From assembly GCA_035525785.1 (NCBI GenBank), contig DATLDQ010000021.1, positions 20,453-84,452 on the forward strand: DNA of 64,000 bases. Direction: 5' to 3'. Source of the DNA: CADEED01 sp035525785. GTDB taxonomy: Bacteria; Pseudomonadota; Gammaproteobacteria; Steroidobacterales; Steroidobacteraceae. The translations under genes were made by a program, and so were the position numbers. Every line of letters begins with the position of its first letter. The stretch's first letter is position 1. Of this stretch, positions 7,284 through 15,532 are shown piece by piece. The notes under the pieces were generated by a model that worked only from the letters and a program-made list of their open reading frames with translations, had not been told where the DNA came from and ran no database searches.

Positions 7284-9329
7284 GTGCTTCGTCACACGTT
7301 GTTCGGCGGCCTGCTGGCCGCACTCGTATCCACGGCTTTCGCGCAGACCCCGGTAGACCAGCTCGCCAAGCCGCCGGCAAACGCCACGCACTACATCATC
7401 CAGTCGACGGGCGGCAAACATGGGGATTCGTGGCTGTGGACCACCGCCGACGGCACGCGCATGGCGCGCGAGAGCTTCAACCTGCGCGGCCAGGTCTTCG
7501 AGTTCGACGCGACGGGCAAGCCCGGCAAGGATGGCATGCCGGCCAACATGGTGATCCGCGGGCAGACACCGCAGGGCGATGCTGGCGAGACCTTCGACAT
7601 CGCGAACGGCAAGGCCGCCTGGAAGAGCCCGGTCGACGCCGGCAGCGCCGACTACAAGCTGCCCGCGTTCTACGCCACCCAGGGAGGTCCGGTCGACAAC
7701 CTCGCCTGGTTCGTGGAGCGCATCCTGGCCTCACCCGACAAGTCGCTCGCGGTGCTGCCCGGCGGCAAGGCGCATGCCGACAAGCTAACTACCGTCACGG
7801 TGGGCAAGGGCGCCGATGCGAAGCCGGTGACCGCCTGGGCCATCTCGGGGCTCAACAATTCGCCGGTGCCGGTGTGGGCGGACTCGAACGGCAAGTTTTT
7901 CGGCTTCGTGTTCTTCCTGAGCTGGCTGCCGGAGCAATACGCTTCGGAGCACGTGCATCTCAACGATGCGCAGTCCAAGGCGATGGCAGATCGCATGCCC
8001 GCTCTCGCGAAGTCACTCGTCAAGGCGCCCGCGGGCCCGGTGGCCTTCATGAACGTGCGCGTGTTCGACGCCGAGGCGAAGAGATTCCTCGAAGAGCAGA
8101 CCGTGCTCATCGACCAGGGCAAGATCTCGGCCGTGGGCGCGTCCGCGACCATGCGGCTCGCGGGCAACGTGCAGATCATCGAGGGTCGCGGCAAGACGCT
8201 GGTGCCGGGGCTCTGGGATTGCCACATGCACGTGGCCAACGACTTCACGGGCCTGCAGGAGCTCTCGATGGGAGTCACGTCGATCCGTGACCCCGGCAAC
8301 GACGATTCGCTGACCATCGATCGGCGCGAGCGCTCGAAGAAGGGTGGGTTGCTGATGCCGAACGTGTATCCGTCTTCGCTGATCGACGGCAAGGGGCCGT
8401 ACACGGCGCAGGTGGCGAACGTCGCCACCAGCCAGGCCGAGGCGATCGCACTGGTCGACAAGGCCAAGGAAAAGGGTTTCACCGGCGTGAAGTTCTACGG
8501 CACGCTCAACAAGGACTGGCTGCCGGCCGCGGCCGCGGAGGCGCACAAGCAGGGCCTGCACGTGCATGGCCACATCCCCGTGGGCATGCGTCCGCTCGAC
8601 GCCATCAACGCGGGTTACGACGAGGTCACGCACATCAATTGGATCGTCATGCAGGCGATGCCGGATGACGTGATCAACGCGAGCAACGGCATCATGCGAT
8701 TCGAAGGCCCGGGCCGCTACGCGAAGGACCTCGATCTCGGCGGCAAGCCGATCATGGACATCATCGCGACGATGGCGAAGAAGAATATCTACAGCGACCC
8801 CACCATGGTGGCATTCGAGGGGCTGTACGTGCCGGAGAACGGCGACCTGTCGCCTGCCTACTCGCCGTTCGTCGGCACGCTCCCCGTCACGGTGGAGCGC
8901 GGCTTTCGCACGGGCGGCTTCGCGGTGCCGAAGGACCTGACGCGCGCCGACTACCGTGCGAGCTGGGCGAAAATGGTCCAGTTGCTGGGCCGGATGCACA
9001 AGGCCGGCGTGCCCATCGTCGCCGGTACCGACGGCGCCGGCATCGAGCTGGTGCGCGAGCTCGAGATCTACGTGGAGGCGGGCATGACGCCGGCCGAAGC
9101 GCTGGCGACGGCGACGCTCGCACCCGCGAAACTCGTGGGGCAGGACGCGACCACCGGCTCCATCAAGGCGGGCAAGGTCGCTGACCTCGTCCTCGTGGAC
9201 GGCGACCCGTCGAAGCGCATCGGCGATCTGCGTCAAACACGCGTAGTCATGCTCGGCGGGAAGCTTCTGGACGCGGATGCGCTGCGCACGGCCGCGGGCT
9301 ATTCAGGGAGACCGAGGCGGGCAAACTAG
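7284..9329 (+). CDS. secreted amidohydrolase-family protein with N-terminal extension
   Basis: The protein has 681 aa, with a GTG start at 7284 and an AGGGAGAG ribosome binding site. Residues 1-21 form a signal peptide. Residues of about 25-250 are a domain I do not recognise. From about 255 the protein is a metal-dependent amidohydrolase: 'NVRVFDAEAKRF', 'LVPGLWDCHMHV' (metal-binding H-x-H), 'GVKFYG' (K), 'HVHGH' (H), 'DEVTHINW' (H), 'IVAGTDGAG' (D), then 'GSIKAGKVADLVLVDGDP'. This layout is that of periplasmic imidazolonepropionase-like or prolidase-like hydrolases. The substrate, perhaps a peptide or an N-acyl compound, is not known. Confidence 0.85.
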   Translation: MLRHTLFGGLLAALVSTAFAQTPVDQLAKPPANATHYIIQSTGGKHGDSWLWTTADGTRMARESFNLRGQVFEFDATGKPGKDGMPANMVIRGQTPQGDAGETFDIANGKAAWKSPVDAGSADYKLPAFYATQGGPVDNLAWFVERILASPDKSLAVLPGGKAHADKLTTVTVGKGADAKPVTAWAISGLNNSPVPVWADSNGKFFGFVFFLSWLPEQYASEHVHLNDAQSKAMADRMPALAKSLVKAPAGPVAFMNVRVFDAEAKRFLEEQTVLIDQGKISAVGASATMRLAGNVQIIEGRGKTLVPGLWDCHMHVANDFTGLQELSMGVTSIRDPGNDDSLTIDRRERSKKGGLLMPNVYPSSLIDGKGPYTAQVANVATSQAEAIALVDKAKEKGFTGVKFYGTLNKDWLPAAAAEAHKQGLHVHGHIPVGMRPLDAINAGYDEVTHINWIVMQAMPDDVINASNGIMRFEGPGRYAKDLDLGGKPIMDIIATMAKKNIYSDPTMVAFEGLYVPENGDLSPAYSPFVGTLPVTVERGFRTGGFAVPKDLTRADYRASWAKMVQLLGRMHKAGVPIVAGTDGAGIELVRELEIYVEAGMTPAEALATATLAPAKLVGQDATTGSIKAGKVADLVLVDGDPSKRIGDLRQTRVVMLGGKLLDADALRTAAGYSGRPRRAN

Positions 9330-9350
9330 TGCGGATTCCTTCCTATTCCC

Positions 9351-9433
9351 GAATATTCATCTTCTAATATCTCCAGGAATTGCCAAGCATACGCCGCCGG
9401 TACCACAAACCGGCGGCGCAGATCCGCGAGGAG
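9351..9433 (+). promoter_or_regulatory. 5' region of the XRE gene: palindrome and hairpin before the RBS
   Basis: An AT-rich stretch carries the palindrome GAATATTC (9351-9358), followed by a perfect 10-bp inverted repeat CGCCGCCGGT (9392-9401) / ACCGGCGGCG (9409-9418), then the GAGGAGA ribosome binding site at about 9428. The palindrome could be an operator for the XRE protein itself and the hairpin could affect message stability or translation; both are inference. Confidence 0.35.
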
Positions 9434-9438
9434 ATTTC

Positions 9439-10173
9439 GTGAATATCGGCGAAAAGGTGAAGCAGCTGAGGGCGGAGCGCAATCTGACGCAGCCCCAGTT
9501 GGCGCAGGCCATCGGCATCGAACAGTCCTATCTATCCAAGCTCGAGAACGACAAGTCCGTGCCCTCCGCGGACATCTTCCAGGCCATCCTGCGGGCGTTC
9601 TCGGTGGACGTGGCCACGTTCCTGGACGGAGTCGACGAGAGGGTCGTCCACCGCGATCTCAGGCAGGTGCCGGAAGTGGCGAACCATCTCAACGGGCAGA
9701 TCCATAGCAAGGTGCACAGCATCAAGCGCTGGTTGTTCAGCTCGGCCATCGCCTGCGTGATGGGCCTGGCCCTCGCCCTGGCGGGGTATCGCGGGCTGGT
9801 GTTTTCCAACGTGCAGTACTCATACGTCTCGAAAGGCGTCGTGCTGTCGGGGGAGCCTGCCAATGTTTTCGACATCCACGACCAATTGGTGCGCAACCAG
9901 GTGGTCGCTGGGATGATTACCGAAGCCCAGGCCAGGACACTATTCGAGGAATTCGGCAGGCGCGAAAACGAGGGATATGTGGTGCTCGATGAATACCGCG
10001 GCGACGCGTTCATCGAGAAGGTGGACGGGGGGCAGCGGCTCTACAGCCTGATGCGACAAGCCGACGTCGAACGGCCGGGGAGCCGCTGGCTGCAGCTCAT
10101 CGGTGCACTACTGACGTTCGCCGGAATACTCGGATTCGTAGTCGAGGCGCGCCTGCGGAGCGTGCGGATCTGA
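9439..10173 (+). CDS. membrane-anchored XRE-type helix-turn-helix protein
   Basis: The protein has 244 aa from the GTG at 9439, next to a good ribosome binding site; the upstream frame overlaps the amidohydrolase and is rejected. Residues 1-62 are a Cro/C1-type HTH ('VKQLRAERNLTQPQLAQAIGIEQSYLSKLENDKSVPS'). A helical linker is followed by a membrane segment (about residues 97-120), a domain of about 85 residues without a recognised family, and a second membrane segment near 215-235. This fits a DNA-binding protein that senses a membrane or periplasmic signal. Neighbours give no clear target; the preceding amidohydrolase is on the same strand. Confidence 0.75.
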   Translation: MNIGEKVKQLRAERNLTQPQLAQAIGIEQSYLSKLENDKSVPSADIFQAILRAFSVDVATFLDGVDERVVHRDLRQVPEVANHLNGQIHSKVHSIKRWLFSSAIACVMGLALALAGYRGLVFSNVQYSYVSKGVVLSGEPANVFDIHDQLVRNQVVAGMITEAQARTLFEEFGRRENEGYVVLDEYRGDAFIEKVDGGQRLYSLMRQADVERPGSRWLQLIGALLTFAGILGFVVEARLRSVRI

Positions 10174-10187
10174 TCCGGCAGGGGCGC

Positions 10188-10215
10188 GGGTCGCGATTCG
10201 ATGGAATCGCGACCC
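10188..10215. terminator. perfect hairpin between convergent genes
   Basis: GGGTCGCGATTC (10188-10199) and GAATCGCGACCC (10204-10215) form a 12-bp stem with a GATG loop. It lies between the XRE gene and the lipoprotein gene that meet here. There is no T-run on either side, so it is a weak terminator or a message-stabilising hairpin. Confidence 0.45.
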
Positions 10216-10227
10216 GGTGACACTGGA

Positions 10228-10827
10228 TCAGGTCTGCTTGATCTTCAGTTGGTCGGCGATCTGGTCGCCCATGCCCTTGGCAGTTTTCGCCTTGGCGCTG
10301 GCTTCGATGGCGTCGCCCTTCTCGGCTTCGGCGGTCGCTTCCTTCCACTGGGCCTTCATGCTCTCGAACGCGGACTTCGAACCTTCGAATTCGTCCTTGT
10401 TGATGCCGAACGGCAGGCGCTTGGACTTCGACAGCTCGTCGATGCGCGCCTGGATGACTTCGACCTGCTTGGCCACGTCGACCTTCAGGCCATCCCATTC
10501 GGTCTTCGCCGCGGCGGCAGCAGCCTTGGCCTGCGCCTTGCCCGAATCGACGGCCGCGCGCAGCGAGTCCACCGCCTTCTGCAACTGCGGCGTGCCCGCG
10601 AGCACGTTCTCGTAATTCTTGTCGTCGTAGCTCTGCTTGAGGTTCTTGAGCTGCGATTCCACGCCCTTCAAACCATCCGGCGCGTACTTGGCGGCATCCG
10701 CCTTCACGTCATCCAGCGACTTCTCGATCTTGTCGAGCGCGTCGTGCGCCGGTTCCCTCTGCTTGGCACAGCCCGCGACTAACACAGTGGCCGCAGCCAG
10801 CGCCAACAAAAACTTTGAAACTCTCAT
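10228..10827 (-). CDS. coiled-coil lipoprotein (paralogue of the one at 5975-6616)
   Basis: The protein has 199 aa from the ATG at 10827, preceded by GGAGAG; an upstream start is less likely. The lipobox 'VLVAGC' marks lipidation at Cys. The mature part is almost wholly helical and charged and matches the first copy in 'DAAKYAPDGLKGVESQLKNLKQSYDDKNYENVLAGTP' and 'EWDGLKVDVAKQVEVIQARIDELSKSKRLP'. It ends without the proline-rich tail of the other copy. Function is unknown. Shared upstream sequence (CCTACG about 76 nt before the start) suggests common control. Confidence 0.75.
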   Translation of the reverse strand: MRVSKFLLALAAATVLVAGCAKQREPAHDALDKIEKSLDDVKADAAKYAPDGLKGVESQLKNLKQSYDDKNYENVLAGTPQLQKAVDSLRAAVDSGKAQAKAAAAAAKTEWDGLKVDVAKQVEVIQARIDELSKSKRLPFGINKDEFEGSKSAFESMKAQWKEATAEAEKGDAIEASAKAKTAKGMGDQIADQLKIKQT

Positions 10828-11093
10828 GTTCTCTCCTTGCAAGACTGCGGGACCGGAAGGCGCCCGTTGTTTGTTAGGTTACGACGCGATGAACTAACAA
10901 CCCGTAGGACGAAGTCTGATCCCGGGACGCGACTCGTCCGGCGTCGCCTACCGGCTACTGCCGGAGTCATTTCTTGAAGAATTTACAACGAGCACCGTCG
11001 CGGCGTGCCGACAAACCTTTCGGAGCGAGGCCTACAAGCATTTCCAGGCGGCAGGGTTACACTGTCTGCGAATCACGACGGGAGAGAGAAGCC
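10828..11093. other. intergenic region with divergent promoters, no gene
   Basis: About 265 bp between the lipoprotein and a small plus-strand gene. It contains GTCCTACGGGTTGTTAG on the minus strand (around 10910-10894), and nothing that reads as a protein. It probably holds the divergent promoters. Confidence 0.4.
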
Positions 11094-11279
11094 ATGCCCA
11101 AGTTCATCAGTGATTGGTTCGAGCGTCAGAGCGGTCCGACCGCCATGTTCGGCAATGACCATGGTGACCTTCCCGTGGACGACCCGCCGCCGGCGGATCA
11201 CCCGTCCGAGCAGTACCAGGCCTGGCGGGCCACCGCGATCTATACCCTGAGCCCCTTCTCGGCTCCCAGCGGGCGCTGA
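11094..11279 (+). CDS. small hypothetical protein
   Basis: The protein has 61 aa from an ATG at 11094 preceded by GGGAGAGAGAA, a strong ribosome binding site; the upstream frame lacks such support. The sequence is acidic and proline-rich in the middle ('DLPVDDPPPADHPSEQ') with aromatic residues at both ends. No domain, signal or membrane segment is seen. The good initiation region is the main reason to accept it. Confidence 0.5.
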   Translation: MPKFISDWFERQSGPTAMFGNDHGDLPVDDPPPADHPSEQYQAWRATAIYTLSPFSAPSGR

Positions 11280-11303
11280 TCCTGCGCCCGTTCGCCGGGT
11301 GCG

Positions 11304-12437
11304 TCAGCTGCGGTTGAACGCGTCCGCGATCTGCGCACTGGGCCCGTTCACATCCCCCGGCGTCTGCGTCACATTCGTGGCGAACGCGATCGATAACTTC
11401 TCCCGCGGATAAACCACCAGGCTGGCGCGAGCACCGTCCTGGCCGCCGGCGTGGTGCCAGCGCGCCCGCCCGGCGGTATCGGAGTCGATGCGCCAACCGA
11501 GCCCCAGCGGGGGTGAGCGATCGGTGGCCTCCGTTTGCACGGTGAACAGCATCTCGAGCGCGGCCTTCGAGAGCTTGCCGGGCGCGAGATGAGCCGCCCC
11601 GAAACGGGCGAGGTCGCAAGGCGTGGACAGCAATCCACCGCCCGCCCATTTGTACGCCGGGTTGTTCTGCGGCGCGTTGGCCCATTGGCCGACGAATGCG
11701 GGGTCATTGCGTCTGGCCCTGTCGCCCGCGGCGTAACCGCTGACCCGGTTCGCAACGATGCGCGTGGGTTCGTCACCCGCGAGCGACTCGAGCGCCAGCG
11801 GCTCGCTGACCCGACTCCGGACGAGATCCAGGAACGGCTGCTTCGCCGCGGATTCCAGCACCAGCGACACCAGCGTGTATCCGAAGGTGCTGTACGAGAC
11901 CGTCTCGCCCGGCTTCGCGACCAGCGGGTCGTCGATGAACACGGCCAGGATCTCGGCGTTGGATAGATAGCGACGCTTGTCGATGGGGCCGGGAGCGGCG
12001 GCCGATTCGTCCTTCGCCGCGTAGTGCCGGATGCCGCCGCGATGCGTCAGCAGCTGCCGGAGCGTGGTCGCGTGATGCTGTGTCGGCAAGTCCGGCATGT
12101 AGCGCACGATGCCGGCATCGAGATCGACCGTGCCCGAGGCCGCGAGCTCGGCCGCAAGCGTGGCCGTGATGATCTTGGAGACGCTGCCGAGCCGGAACCG
12201 GTGCGATGGCGTCGCGGGCACGTCCAGCTCGATGTCGGCCTTGCCGAATGCTTCAGCCCACAGCAGCTTTTCGCCGCGCATCACGGCGACCGAAAGGCCC
12301 ACGACCGGATTCGCAGCCATGACGCCGCGGATGATCGCGCGTGCCGCATCGACCCCGTTCGGCGCCGGAACCGCATGCGCATGCGCGGCGGCGGCGACAG
12401 TGGCGGTACCCAACAGGAGCGAGCGGCGTGACAGCAT
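11304..12437 (-). CDS. serine hydrolase of the class C beta-lactamase fold
   Basis: The protein has 377 aa. The N-terminus 'SRRSLLLG' followed by an Ala-rich segment looks like a Tat-type signal peptide. The catalytic motif is 'SVSK' (S85-x-x-K88). The second motif appears as 'YSTFGY' in place of YxN, and near the end 'HAGGQDG' takes the place of the KTG/HxG motif. This places it among penicillin-binding-protein-like esterases and peptidases of the beta-lactamase family; true antibiotic hydrolysis is unlikely from these motifs. It acts in the periplasm. Confidence 0.85.
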   Translation of the reverse strand: MLSRRSLLLGTATVAAAAHAHAVPAPNGVDAARAIIRGVMAANPVVGLSVAVMRGEKLLWAEAFGKADIELDVPATPSHRFRLGSVSKIITATLAAELAASGTVDLDAGIVRYMPDLPTQHHATTLRQLLTHRGGIRHYAAKDESAAAPGPIDKRRYLSNAEILAVFIDDPLVAKPGETVSYSTFGYTLVSLVLESAAKQPFLDLVRSRVSEPLALESLAGDEPTRIVANRVSGYAAGDRARRNDPAFVGQWANAPQNNPAYKWAGGGLLSTPCDLARFGAAHLAPGKLSKAALEMLFTVQTEATDRSPPLGLGWRIDSDTAGRARWHHAGGQDGARASLVVYPREKLSIAFATNVTQTPGDVNGPSAQIADAFNRS

Positions 12438-12499
12438 GGTGACCTGCCTCTGATGCGCGGAAGAGCTCAGTGGTTTGAAGGGATGCTAGCATCCGCGCG

Positions 12500-13048
12500 A
12501 TGCTCAGCCTCATCCTGTTAGTCATCGCCGCGCTCGTGCTCTGGGCGGTCGTCGCGTTCAACCTGCTGGTCCGCGACCGGAATCGTGTCGCCCAGTCGTG
12601 GAGTGACGTCGACGTCCAGCTGATGCGCCGCCACGACCTGGTGCCGCGTCTCGTAGAGCTCGTGAAAGGCTACTCGGGCTACGAGAAAACGCTGCAAACG
12701 AGCCTCGCCGAGCTGCGCGCCAACACGCAGGCACAGTCGCCGGCCGCGCGCGGTGACAGCGAAAAATCGGTGGAGGCCGGAGTGCACCGCCTGGTCGCGG
12801 TCGTCGAGGCCTATCCCGACCTCAAGGCCAGCGCCAATTTCCTCGAATTGCAGAAGCAGCTCGCGGACGTGGAGAACCAGATCCAATACTCGCGCCGCTA
12901 TTACAACGGCGCGGTGAACCTCTATAACAACCGGCAGCAACGTTTCCCCGACCTGCTCGTCGCCAACGCCTTCGGCTTCAAGCCGGCGGAGTTCTTCCAG
13001 CTGGATGACGATGCCAAGGGCGGGGCGCCTGCCGTGGTGCTGTCGTGA
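12500..13048 (+). CDS. lemA: LemA family protein
   Basis: The protein has 182 aa. An N-terminal membrane helix (residues 1-25) is followed by the family signature 'VRDRNRVAQSWSDVDVQLMRRHDLVPRLVELVKGYSGYEK', and a helical domain with 'ENQIQYSRRYYNGAVNLYNN...FP' and 'FGFKPAEFFQL'. LemA proteins are helical proteins of the inner membrane facing the periplasm or cytosol; the biochemical role is not settled. The stop codon overlaps the GTG of the next gene (GTGA), so the two are co-translated. LemA with DUF2207 is a frequent pairing. Confidence 0.9.
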   Translation: MLSLILLVIAALVLWAVVAFNLLVRDRNRVAQSWSDVDVQLMRRHDLVPRLVELVKGYSGYEKTLQTSLAELRANTQAQSPAARGDSEKSVEAGVHRLVAVVEAYPDLKASANFLELQKQLADVENQIQYSRRYYNGAVNLYNNRQQRFPDLLVANAFGFKPAEFFQLDDDAKGGAPAVVLS

Positions 13049-14916
13049 GCCGCGTCGCGCACATATACAAGAGCGGGTTGCTCGTGCTCGCGGCCTGGCT
13101 GGCGTTTCCGCTGGCGGCGCAGGCCAGGGAACACATCCTGTCCTACGACAGCACCGTCATCGTGGCGCGGGATGGCACGCTCGAGGTGCACGAAGTCATC
13201 CGCGTGCGCGCCGAAGGCGAGAACATCCGCCGCGGCATCTACCGCGACTTCCCGACTATCTATCAGGCGCCTGATGGGCGCACGGTAGTCGTCGGCTTCG
13301 CGTTCGTCGGCGCGACCCGCGATGGCAACGACGAGCCCTGGCGAGTCGAGCCGCACGACAACGGACAGCGCATCTATCTCGGCAGCAAGGCGGTGGAAGT
13401 CAGTCGTGGCGAGCACACCTACGAGCTGGTGTACCGCACGGATCGCCAGATGGGCTATTTCGCCGACCACGATGAGATCTACTGGAACGTCACCGGCAAT
13501 GGCTGGGACTTCGAGATCGAGCACGCTTCGGCCACCGTGCAATTGCCGGAAAACATTCCGCGCGAGCAGATCAAGCTCGACGCATACACGGGCGCGTTCG
13601 GTGAGAAGGGCAAGCGGTACGAAGCCGCGCTCCGGGATGGCTCGCCTCATTTCGAGACCACGCAGCCGCTCGACCCGCACGAAGGGCTGACCATCGTCGC
13701 GAGCTGGCCCAAGGGCTTCATCGCGCCGGGAGTCGAAAACCCGGCGCCGCTCAGTGGTCCGACGCACAGTCAGGGTTTCGACTCGGTGCGCGACGCCGGG
13801 CAAGCGCCTTCGCGCGACGGATGGTCGCCGCTCGAGGCCATGCTTGGTCACAGGCTGCCGCATGACAACGGTGCGTTCTGGTACACGCTGTTCGGATTCC
13901 TCGCGCTCATCGGCTACTACTATTTCATCTGGGATCGCGTGGGCCGGGATCCGCCAGGGCGCGTGATCATTCCCGAGTACCAGCCGCCGGCGGACCAATC
14001 GCCTGCATCCATGCGGTTCGTCATGCAGATGAGCTATGACAACGAGTGCTTCGGCGCGGCCGTACTGAGTCTCGCGGTGAAGGGCTACCTGCGCATACAG
14101 CAGGACGCGGGCGTGCTCGGCTTCGGCAAGACGTTCACGCTGACCAAGCAGGCAGGCGCGAACCAGCAAGCTCTCACTGCGGATGAGCACGTGCTGTTGC
14201 GCGGGCTCTTCGCCGAGGGTGATACGCTGGTCCTGAAGAACGAGAACCATCGCGTCGTGGGCGGTGCGCGCAAGGTGCATTACACCTGCCTCAGGAACCT
14301 GTATTCGTCGGGCTTCTTCCGCATCAACGGCGGCTGGCATTTTCTCGGCATCCTGATCAGCGTGATCGTGCTCGCAGTGGCCATCCTGTTGCCGGGCGCG
14401 GGCGAGGAGTGGCCCTGGTGGCACGTCACGACGCCGCTGGGTTGGGCCACGGCGGCCATGGCGCTGGGCGGCGTGGTGTCGAACGGAGTTTTCGGCTGGC
14501 TGCTCAAGGCGCCGACGCCAAAGGGGCAGGTGGCGATGGATCACATCCGTGGCTTCAAGATGTATCTCGAGGTGGCGGAGGGCGAGGAGCTCAAGCGCGT
14601 CACCGCGCCACCGCCGCCGATGACGCCGCAGCTCTTCGAGTCCTATCTGCCGGCTGCGCTCGCGCTCGGCGTGGAGCAGAAATGGGCGGAACGGTTCGCC
14701 AGCGTGCTCGACCTGCAGGCGCCAAACTACCAGCCGGCGTGGTACGTCGGCCCGGGCTTCGATTCGCGGCACCTGGGCGCGTTCTCATCGGAGCTCGGCA
14801 GTTCGCTGAACGGCGCCATCTCTTCGTCCTCGACGCCGCCGGGCTCGAGCTCGGGCAGCGGCGGCGGCGGGTCGTCGGGCGGTGGTGGCGGCGGCGGTGG
14901 CGGCGGTGGCTGGTAG
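13045..14916 (+). CDS. DUF2207 domain membrane protein with Gly-rich tail
   Basis: The protein has 623 aa. A signal peptide of about 28 residues leads to a periplasmic DUF2207 domain of about 240 residues ('ILSYDSTVIVARDGTLEVHEVIRVRAEGENIRRGIYRDFPT'). A membrane helix follows near residue 290, with the conserved 'GRDPPGRVIIPEYQPP', then two more helices (about 430-480) and a cytosolic part ending 'YLPAALALGVEQKWAERFA'. The last 40 residues are Ser/Gly-rich with a run of glycines and a final Trp. The start GTG at 13045 overlaps the LemA stop. The role is unknown, but the pairing suggests a shared envelope function. Confidence 0.88.
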   Translation: MSRVAHIYKSGLLVLAAWLAFPLAAQAREHILSYDSTVIVARDGTLEVHEVIRVRAEGENIRRGIYRDFPTIYQAPDGRTVVVGFAFVGATRDGNDEPWRVEPHDNGQRIYLGSKAVEVSRGEHTYELVYRTDRQMGYFADHDEIYWNVTGNGWDFEIEHASATVQLPENIPREQIKLDAYTGAFGEKGKRYEAALRDGSPHFETTQPLDPHEGLTIVASWPKGFIAPGVENPAPLSGPTHSQGFDSVRDAGQAPSRDGWSPLEAMLGHRLPHDNGAFWYTLFGFLALIGYYYFIWDRVGRDPPGRVIIPEYQPPADQSPASMRFVMQMSYDNECFGAAVLSLAVKGYLRIQQDAGVLGFGKTFTLTKQAGANQQALTADEHVLLRGLFAEGDTLVLKNENHRVVGGARKVHYTCLRNLYSSGFFRINGGWHFLGILISVIVLAVAILLPGAGEEWPWWHVTTPLGWATAAMALGGVVSNGVFGWLLKAPTPKGQVAMDHIRGFKMYLEVAEGEELKRVTAPPPPMTPQLFESYLPAALALGVEQKWAERFASVLDLQAPNYQPAWYVGPGFDSRHLGAFSSELGSSLNGAISSSSTPPGSSSGSGGGGSSGGGGGGGGGGGW

Positions 14917-15043
14917 CGCCTGACTACCGCGTGAAGTTAGGTCAAATCGCGGCGACCACTCCCGTGAGACGCCTCACAAGCCTGGCAATCGTCGTATTTA
15001 ACAGGGGAATTAATGCGTGCCCGCACTAGGTGTTTGCCCGAGC

Positions 15044-15520
15044 ATGACTAATCTCGTGGACATGACGGGAGTGACCATAAAGGAAACGCGGCACCTGGTG
15101 CTGCCGTTGCAGACCGTGCTCGACGCCGTGGTGCACTACGACCGTCGCAACCACGGCGCGCTGCTGAACGGCGAGCCCCTGCAGGCGGAATTCGTGCGCG
15201 GCAAGCCCCAGGACGAGGGACTCGCCGTCGCCGTGCGCTCCACGAACGATGACACCATCGAGTGGCGGCATCTGAATACCGACGAGCTCGCCCGCGCGAT
15301 CATCAGCTATTGCCAGTCGCGGCGGATCCCGCTGCCGTTCGCGGCGGAGAAGACGCTGTCGATCACGGAGCAGGGAGCCGCGCTGGCCATCGAGAATACG
15401 GTGAATCTCGCCGGCCGCGTGACGATCGAGAAAGACATCTCCGGTCAGCCGTTGCGCTACGCGCGCGGCTACGAACCCCACGCCATCGTGCCGACTTCAA
15501 AGAGCGAAGTCTGCGTTTGA
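15044..15520 (+). CDS. hypothetical protein
   Basis: The protein has 158 aa from the ATG at 15044; a nine-codon longer GTG reading exists, and a second ATG lies at 15062. There is no signal peptide or membrane segment. The predicted fold is mixed alpha/beta, with strands such as 'GVTIKETRHLVLPLQTVLDAVVHYD' and 'LAGRVTIEKDI'. I do not recognise the family. It is convergent with the TonB-like gene. Confidence 0.55.
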   Translation: MTNLVDMTGVTIKETRHLVLPLQTVLDAVVHYDRRNHGALLNGEPLQAEFVRGKPQDEGLAVAVRSTNDDTIEWRHLNTDELARAIISYCQSRRIPLPFAAEKTLSITEQGAALAIENTVNLAGRVTIEKDISGQPLRYARGYEPHAIVPTSKSEVCV

Positions 15521-15532
15521 TGTTCCCTGCAA

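Noticed and set aside
8013..9236. 407-codon minus-strand frame antisense to the amidohydrolase
   Set aside because: His/Arg-rich shadow typical of the antisense of GC-rich genes; no domain and no initiation signals.
11304..12437. Antibiotic-resistance class C beta-lactamase
   Set aside because: The SxxK motif is present, but the YxN motif reads Y-S-T and the KTG motif is replaced by an HAG-type; more likely a PBP-like esterase or peptidase.
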